Source: Actinomycetota bacterium (lineage in GTDB: Bacteria; Actinomycetota; CADDZG01; JAHWKV01). From it: a stretch of DNA of 45,110 nucleotides. Made by a program: the position numbers and the translations under genes. The notes under the pieces were generated by a model. That model saw nothing but the letters and a program-made list of their open reading frames with translations. It was not told the origin of the DNA and searched no databases. Of the stretch, positions 41,904 to 45,110 are shown in pieces. The stretch lies in the NCBI GenBank assembly GCA_035759705.1, contig DASTUJ010000175.1:1-45110 (forward strand). Direction: 5' to 3'. Each line of letters opens with the position of its first letter. The first letter of the stretch is position 1.

Positions 41904-42441
41904 CCGCCCAGATCGCCACGTCATCCTGGGCTTCTGCTTTGGGATTGAGCTCTTCGATCGAGGTGACCAGCCCCCACTCCACGGCCCTGTCCGGGTCGGC
42001 AACCACCGGCTTGGAGCCGCGGCCGTAGAGGGTCTCGACCAGCTCGCCGGGCACGTTCGCCCGCTCGGCGACGATCCTTCGTGCCGACAGGACGTCGTTC
42101 AACATTCGCTCGCCCACGTCGTCCAGGGCATCCAGCCGTTGCGAGGAGTCGAAGCTCCAGGCGAACGGGTGGAAGTAGAACCGGGAGGCCGGTGCGCAGG
42201 TCCGGGTTGCCCCGGCGAGGAAAACCGGGACCCCCATGCTGTCGACGTGCCCGCACGCGTGCATGTGAACCGGCTGGGGCAGGGAGCGTAGGAAGTTGTA
42301 GAGGGCCAGCCCCTCCCGGGTGTCGCCGCCCTCGGTGGAGAACAGGATCGTGAGCGACTCGAAGTCCTCCTGCTCCAGAACCGAGGCAACGCGGGCCCGC
42401 AGGGCGTTCCCAGGGGTGGCCTTCAAAGGGCCGTTGAACAC
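41893..42441 (-). CDS. ClpP-like (crotonase-fold) serine protease homologue
   Basis: This 182-residue product follows the ClpP/crotonase pattern: LTILFSTEGGDTREGLALYN, ACGHVDSMGVPVFLAGATRT with a Ser in the nucleophile position of SMG, and RFYFHPFAWSF with a His as in the ClpP HQP motif. It may therefore be a Clp-type protease subunit homologue; activity is unproven, and no ClpX or second ClpP is adjacent. The GTG at 42441 is the first conventional start. A CTG at 42456 is preceded by GGAGG at 6-base spacing and would add five residues that continue the same strand (NYRLV). Confidence 0.75.
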   Translation of the reverse strand: MFNGPLKATPGNALRARVASVLEQEDFESLTILFSTEGGDTREGLALYNFLRSLPQPVHMHACGHVDSMGVPVFLAGATRTCAPASRFYFHPFAWSFDSSQRLDALDDVGERMLNDVLSARRIVAERANVPGELVETLYGRGSKPVVADPDRAVEWGLVTSIEELNPKAEAQDDVAIWAVSW

Positions 42442-42525
42442 CAGTCGATAGTTCAGTCGAAGCCTCCAATTGAGTCCGGGCAGCGCCTACCGTAATCCAT
42501 CCGTCGTTGGGCCACAGTTGCGCCT

Positions 42526-42531
42526 GATAAT
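42526..42531 (+). promoter_or_regulatory. Probable -10 element of sucC
   Basis: GATAAT ends 9 bases before the TTG at 42541. No ribosome-binding site lies between, so the transcript is probably leaderless or nearly so. Confidence 0.4.
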
Positions 42532-42540
42532 CTTTGGCAC

Positions 42541-43683
42541 TTGGACCTACTCGAATACCAGGGCAAAGAGCTGTTTCGCAGGTGGGGTTTGGCGGTGCCT
42601 GAAGGTCATGTGGCGAGCACACCCGAGGCTGCGGCAGGGGCCGCGCGGGCAATGGGGCCCGTGGTAGCCGTCAAGGCCCAGGTACGGATAGGGGGCCGCG
42701 GCAAGGCCGGCGGGGTGAAGGTCGTTTCGAGCCCCGAGGATGCCGAAAAGGCAGCCGAGGCGATCCTCGCTCTCACCATCAAGGGATACCCGGTGCTGGA
42801 GGTCCTGGTCGAGGCCGGCGTGGACATCGCAAGCGAGTCCTACTTCTCCATCCTTCTCGACCGCACGACCAAGACCCACCTGGCAATCGCCTCCTCGAAG
42901 GGCGGCATGGACATCGAAGCGGTGGCCGCCGAGACGCCCGACGCGATAACCCGGGTCTTTGTCGACCCGTTGATCGGCCTCCAGACGTTTCAGGTGAACA
43001 AGATCCTGGCCGGTCTCGGCATCCCAGCCGCCTCCCGCCGGCAGGGGGCCGACGTGGTCCGCCGGCTGTACCGGCTGTACACCGAAGCCGAGGCGACTCT
43101 CGTCGAGGTCAACCCGCTCATAGTCACCGGGTCGGGCGACGTGATGGCCCTGGATTCCAAGGTCTCGCTGGACGACTCGGCGCTTTTCCGGCACCCCGAG
43201 CTGGCCGTCTACGCCGCCCACAAGGGGTCCGATTCCCAGGAGTCGAAGGCCGTGGAGCAGGGTCTTTCCAACTATGTGGCGCTCGACGGCGACGTCGGCA
43301 TCATCGGGAACGGCGCCGGACTGGTAATGTCCACACTGGATCTGGTTGATCAAGTGGGCGGCAAGGCCGCCAACTTCCTCGATGTCGGTGGGGGAGCCGA
43401 TGCGAAGGTCCTATCGAGCGCCCTGCAGCTCATCCTGGCGGACGGCAGGGCCAAGTCGGTGCTGGTGAACATTTTCGGGGGCATCACCCGCTGCGATCTG
43501 GTCGCAGAAGGAGTGGTCGACGCCCTCGGCGCAGTGGAGGTCAAAGTTCCTATAGTTGTCAGGCTGGCCGGAACGAATGCGGAGGCAGGTCGCCGCATCC
43601 TGAGTGAGGCCGGGCACCCGATGCTGGTCCCTGTGGAGACCATGCTCGAGGGGGCCGAAAAAGCGGTGGAGGCTACACGATGA
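42541..43683 (+). CDS. sucC: Succinyl-CoA synthetase (ADP/GDP-forming) subunit beta
   Basis: This 380-residue product has an ATP-grasp domain with MDLLEYQGKELFRRWGLAVP at the N-terminus (from a TTG start), VVAVKAQVRIGGRGKAGGVK, LVEVNPLIVTGSGDVMALDS, then the CoA-ligase domain NGAGLVMSTLDLVDQVGGKA, NFLDVGGGADAKVLSSALQL and VNIFGGITRCDLVAEGVVDA. It forms the alpha2beta2 or alpha-beta enzyme of the TCA cycle with SucD. The TGA overlaps the ATG of the propeller gene (ATGA). The usual next gene, sucD, comes one gene later. Confidence 0.96.
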   Translation: MDLLEYQGKELFRRWGLAVPEGHVASTPEAAAGAARAMGPVVAVKAQVRIGGRGKAGGVKVVSSPEDAEKAAEAILALTIKGYPVLEVLVEAGVDIASESYFSILLDRTTKTHLAIASSKGGMDIEAVAAETPDAITRVFVDPLIGLQTFQVNKILAGLGIPAASRRQGADVVRRLYRLYTEAEATLVEVNPLIVTGSGDVMALDSKVSLDDSALFRHPELAVYAAHKGSDSQESKAVEQGLSNYVALDGDVGIIGNGAGLVMSTLDLVDQVGGKAANFLDVGGGADAKVLSSALQLILADGRAKSVLVNIFGGITRCDLVAEGVVDALGAVEVKVPIVVRLAGTNAEAGRRILSEAGHPMLVPVETMLEGAEKAVEATR

Positions 43684-44618
43684 GGATTTTCCTTGGTGGT
43701 TCCAAGGGGTTGGTGTTGTACGAGGACGAGGAGCTCACCCAGCTCCACAGCGAGCCGCTTCTCAGCGCGGTCAGGCCCAGCTCCAATCGACTGGTTGCAG
43801 GCACCGACTCCGGGTCGATCCTCGTCTACGAGGGCAACGGCGACGTCCGGGTGGCGGCCAAGGACCTGGGCCGGGGAGTGGAGGGCCTGGCGGTGGGGTG
43901 TGACGGCACGATCTTTGCCGGGCTGATCCCTGCAGCGATGTGGGTCAGCACCGACCAGGGCGACACCTGGGAGGAGCTCGACGCCTTCGGCAAGATCCCG
44001 AACGCAAGCTCCTGGCACGCGCCGTGGGAGACCCCGCTGGTGTCGGCTATCGCCACCCACCCCAAGGATCCGGGCACTGTCTTTGCCGGAGTCGAGGTAG
44101 GCGGCATCTACCGCAGCCGGGACGCAGGAAAGTCGTGGGCGGACCTCAACGCCCCGGTCTCCGACATCCACTCGATCCAGGTCTGCCCGGCCAAGCCGGA
44201 GCGGGTATACGTCACCACCGGGGAGGGGGGCTTCGTCTCCGACGACGAAGGCTTCGGCTGGCGGGCGATGGGGACCTCCAACAAGCGCCAGTACACGATG
44301 GGCCTGGCGGCCCACCCGTCCGAGGCCGACCGGGTGATCGTCTCCGCCGCCCAGGGCCCACCGCCGATGTGGGACGGACCCGACGGCGCCCAGTGCGACA
44401 TCTACCTCTCCACCGACTCCGGCCGGCGCTTTCGCACGGTGGTCCGGGGGCTCGAAGGCGGCGTGCACCGAAAGGCGCTGGTCATCAACTCCAAGGTGCC
44501 CTCCGAAATCGTGTTCGGCACGTCAACCGGCCAGCTGTTCTACTCCAACGACGGAGGTGAGACCTTCGACGAGGAGGCCACCGACCTCGGGGACCTCAGG
44601 ACCATAGTTTTTGCCTAG
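43680..44618 (+). CDS. Asp-box (BNR) repeat beta-propeller protein between sucC and sucD
   Basis: This 312-residue product starts at ATG 43680, overlapping the sucC stop by four bases. Five Asp-box motifs (S-x-D-x-G-x-x-W/F) are seen: STDQGDTWEEL, SRDAGKSWADL, SDDEGFGWRAM, STDSGRRFRTV and SNDGGETFDEE. Each lies at the end of a propeller blade. The N-terminus (MRIFLGGSKGLVLYEDEELT) has no signal peptide, so it should be cytoplasmic, unlike secreted sialidases with Asp boxes. No sialidase catalytic residues are recognised. sucD begins directly after the stop. Its location suggests a role tied to succinyl-CoA synthetase expression or assembly, which is an inference. Confidence 0.8.
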   Translation: MRIFLGGSKGLVLYEDEELTQLHSEPLLSAVRPSSNRLVAGTDSGSILVYEGNGDVRVAAKDLGRGVEGLAVGCDGTIFAGLIPAAMWVSTDQGDTWEELDAFGKIPNASSWHAPWETPLVSAIATHPKDPGTVFAGVEVGGIYRSRDAGKSWADLNAPVSDIHSIQVCPAKPERVYVTTGEGGFVSDDEGFGWRAMGTSNKRQYTMGLAAHPSEADRVIVSAAQGPPPMWDGPDGAQCDIYLSTDSGRRFRTVVRGLEGGVHRKALVINSKVPSEIVFGTSTGQLFYSNDGGETFDEEATDLGDLRTIVFA

Positions 44619-45110
44619 GTGAGCATCTTCATCGACGAGAACACCCGCGTTCTCGTCCAGGGGCTCACCGGGGAGCAGGGCCGCTTTCACGCCGCCCGCA
44701 TGGCCGAGTACGGCACGAATATCGTGGCGGGGGTCACCCCGGGCAAGAGGGGGCAGCAGGTCGACGGGGTCCCGGTCTTCGATGCGGTGGAGGATGCCGT
44801 GGCGGCAACCGGCGCCAACGTCGCCGTGATCTTCGTCCCTGCGCCCTACGCCACCGACGCGATCCTGGAGTCCGCCGCCTCGAACGTCCCGCTGGTGATC
44901 TGCGTCACCGAGGGCATCCCGGTCCACGACATGGCCCGGGTGTACAACCATCTCGACTGCGGCCGGCCCACCAGCCGCCTGATCGGGCCCAACTGCCCCG
45001 GCGTTATCTCTCCCGGCAAGTCGAACGTGGGCATCATCCCGGGGTCGGTCGCGAGCCCGGGAGGGGTCGGCCTGGTCTCCCGCTCCGGCACGCTCACCTA
45101 CCAGATCATG
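44619..45110 (+). CDS. sucD: Succinyl-CoA synthetase subunit alpha, partial (window edge)
   Basis: Starts at the GTG at 44619, immediately after the propeller gene's TAG. The 164 visible codons give the N-terminal CoA-binding domain: IFIDENTRVLVQGLTGEQGR, GVTPGKRGQQVDGVPVFDAV, VAVIFVPAPYATDAILESAA and LIGPNCPGVISPGKSNVGII. The catalytic phospho-histidine region lies beyond the edge. The frame is open to the last base. Confidence 0.95.
   Translation, partial: MSIFIDENTRVLVQGLTGEQGRFHAARMAEYGTNIVAGVTPGKRGQQVDGVPVFDAVEDAVAATGANVAVIFVPAPYATDAILESAASNVPLVICVTEGIPVHDMARVYNHLDCGRPTSRLIGPNCPGVISPGKSNVGIIPGSVASPGGVGLVSRSGTLTYQIM

Overview
The window reads as chromosome of a GC-rich member of the Actinomycetota. 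The evidence is: heavy GTG/TTG start usage; the gene order infA-rpmJ-rpsM-rpsK-rpsD-rpoA-rplQ-truA-rplM-rpsI followed by glmM; an alr-tsaE-tsaB-rimI-tsaD-groES block; a GuaB3-type IMP-dehydrogenase homologue upstream of guaA; a CIRCE element before groES; and pcrA upstream of sucCD. No rRNA, tRNA, CRISPR array, insertion sequence or prophage was seen. It looks like a deep-branching or uncultured lineage, because canonical neighbours are missing (no groEL after groES, no canonical guaB) and several lineage-type envelope proteins are interspersed. The genus cannot be told from the sequence alone.

Layout. 1-800 (minus): N-terminal part of a secreted coiled-coil M23-type peptidoglycan hydrolase cut by the window edge. 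801-1134: divergent regulatory region and structured leader. 1135-6127: translation/transcription operon ending in a strong terminator. 6203-9058: membrane zincin-like protein, glmM, STAS anti-sigma antagonist. 9081-15484: NAD(P)HX repair enzyme, alanine racemase, type-4 uracil-DNA glycosylase and the t6A tRNA-modification genes tsaE/tsaB/tsaD with rimI. 15540-17395 (minus): MidA-like methyltransferase and DsbA-like protein. 17472-19054: 49-residue lipoprotein, a membrane-anchored nSTAND1-type NTPase, then CIRCE-groES. 19112-20251 (minus): second coiled-coil M23 peptidase. 20350-21994: small membrane protein and guaB3. 22115-27042: four uncharacterised envelope proteins (pentapeptide-repeat membrane protein, FecR-like/binding-protein-like lipoprotein, and two less GC-rich minus-strand genes). 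27185-28783: guaA interrupted by an in-frame TAG. 28800-30029: secreted sugar-dehydrogenase-like lipoprotein. 30008-34333 (minus): large KAP-family NTPase carrying peptidoglycan-binding-like repeats, with two small partner genes. 34415-36667: pcrA. 36664-40649: an unusual secreted/lipoprotein chimera, hemD, an HD hydrolase, a Rieske protein and a MOSC protein. 40695-42441: MFS transporter and a ClpP-like protein. 42541 to the end: sucC, an Asp-box propeller gene, and sucD running off the edge.

Working together: the first operon supplies ribosomal proteins, IF-1, RNA polymerase alpha and a tRNA pseudouridine synthase. GlmM and Alr feed peptidoglycan precursors, and the two M23 proteins remodel the wall. 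TsaB/D/E make t6A37 on tRNA. GuaB3/GuaA belong to the guanine-nucleotide branch. SucC/SucD form succinyl-CoA synthetase.

The most unusual items are: (a) the KAP-NTPase three-gene unit; (b) the Asp-box propeller gene translationally wedged between sucC and sucD; (c) the in-frame amber codon inside guaA; (d) a recurrent leaderless promoter signature, a TANNNT-like hexamer 6-9 nt before the start codon, at about a dozen genes; and (e) an in-frame chimera with an internal lipoprotein-type signal next to hemD.
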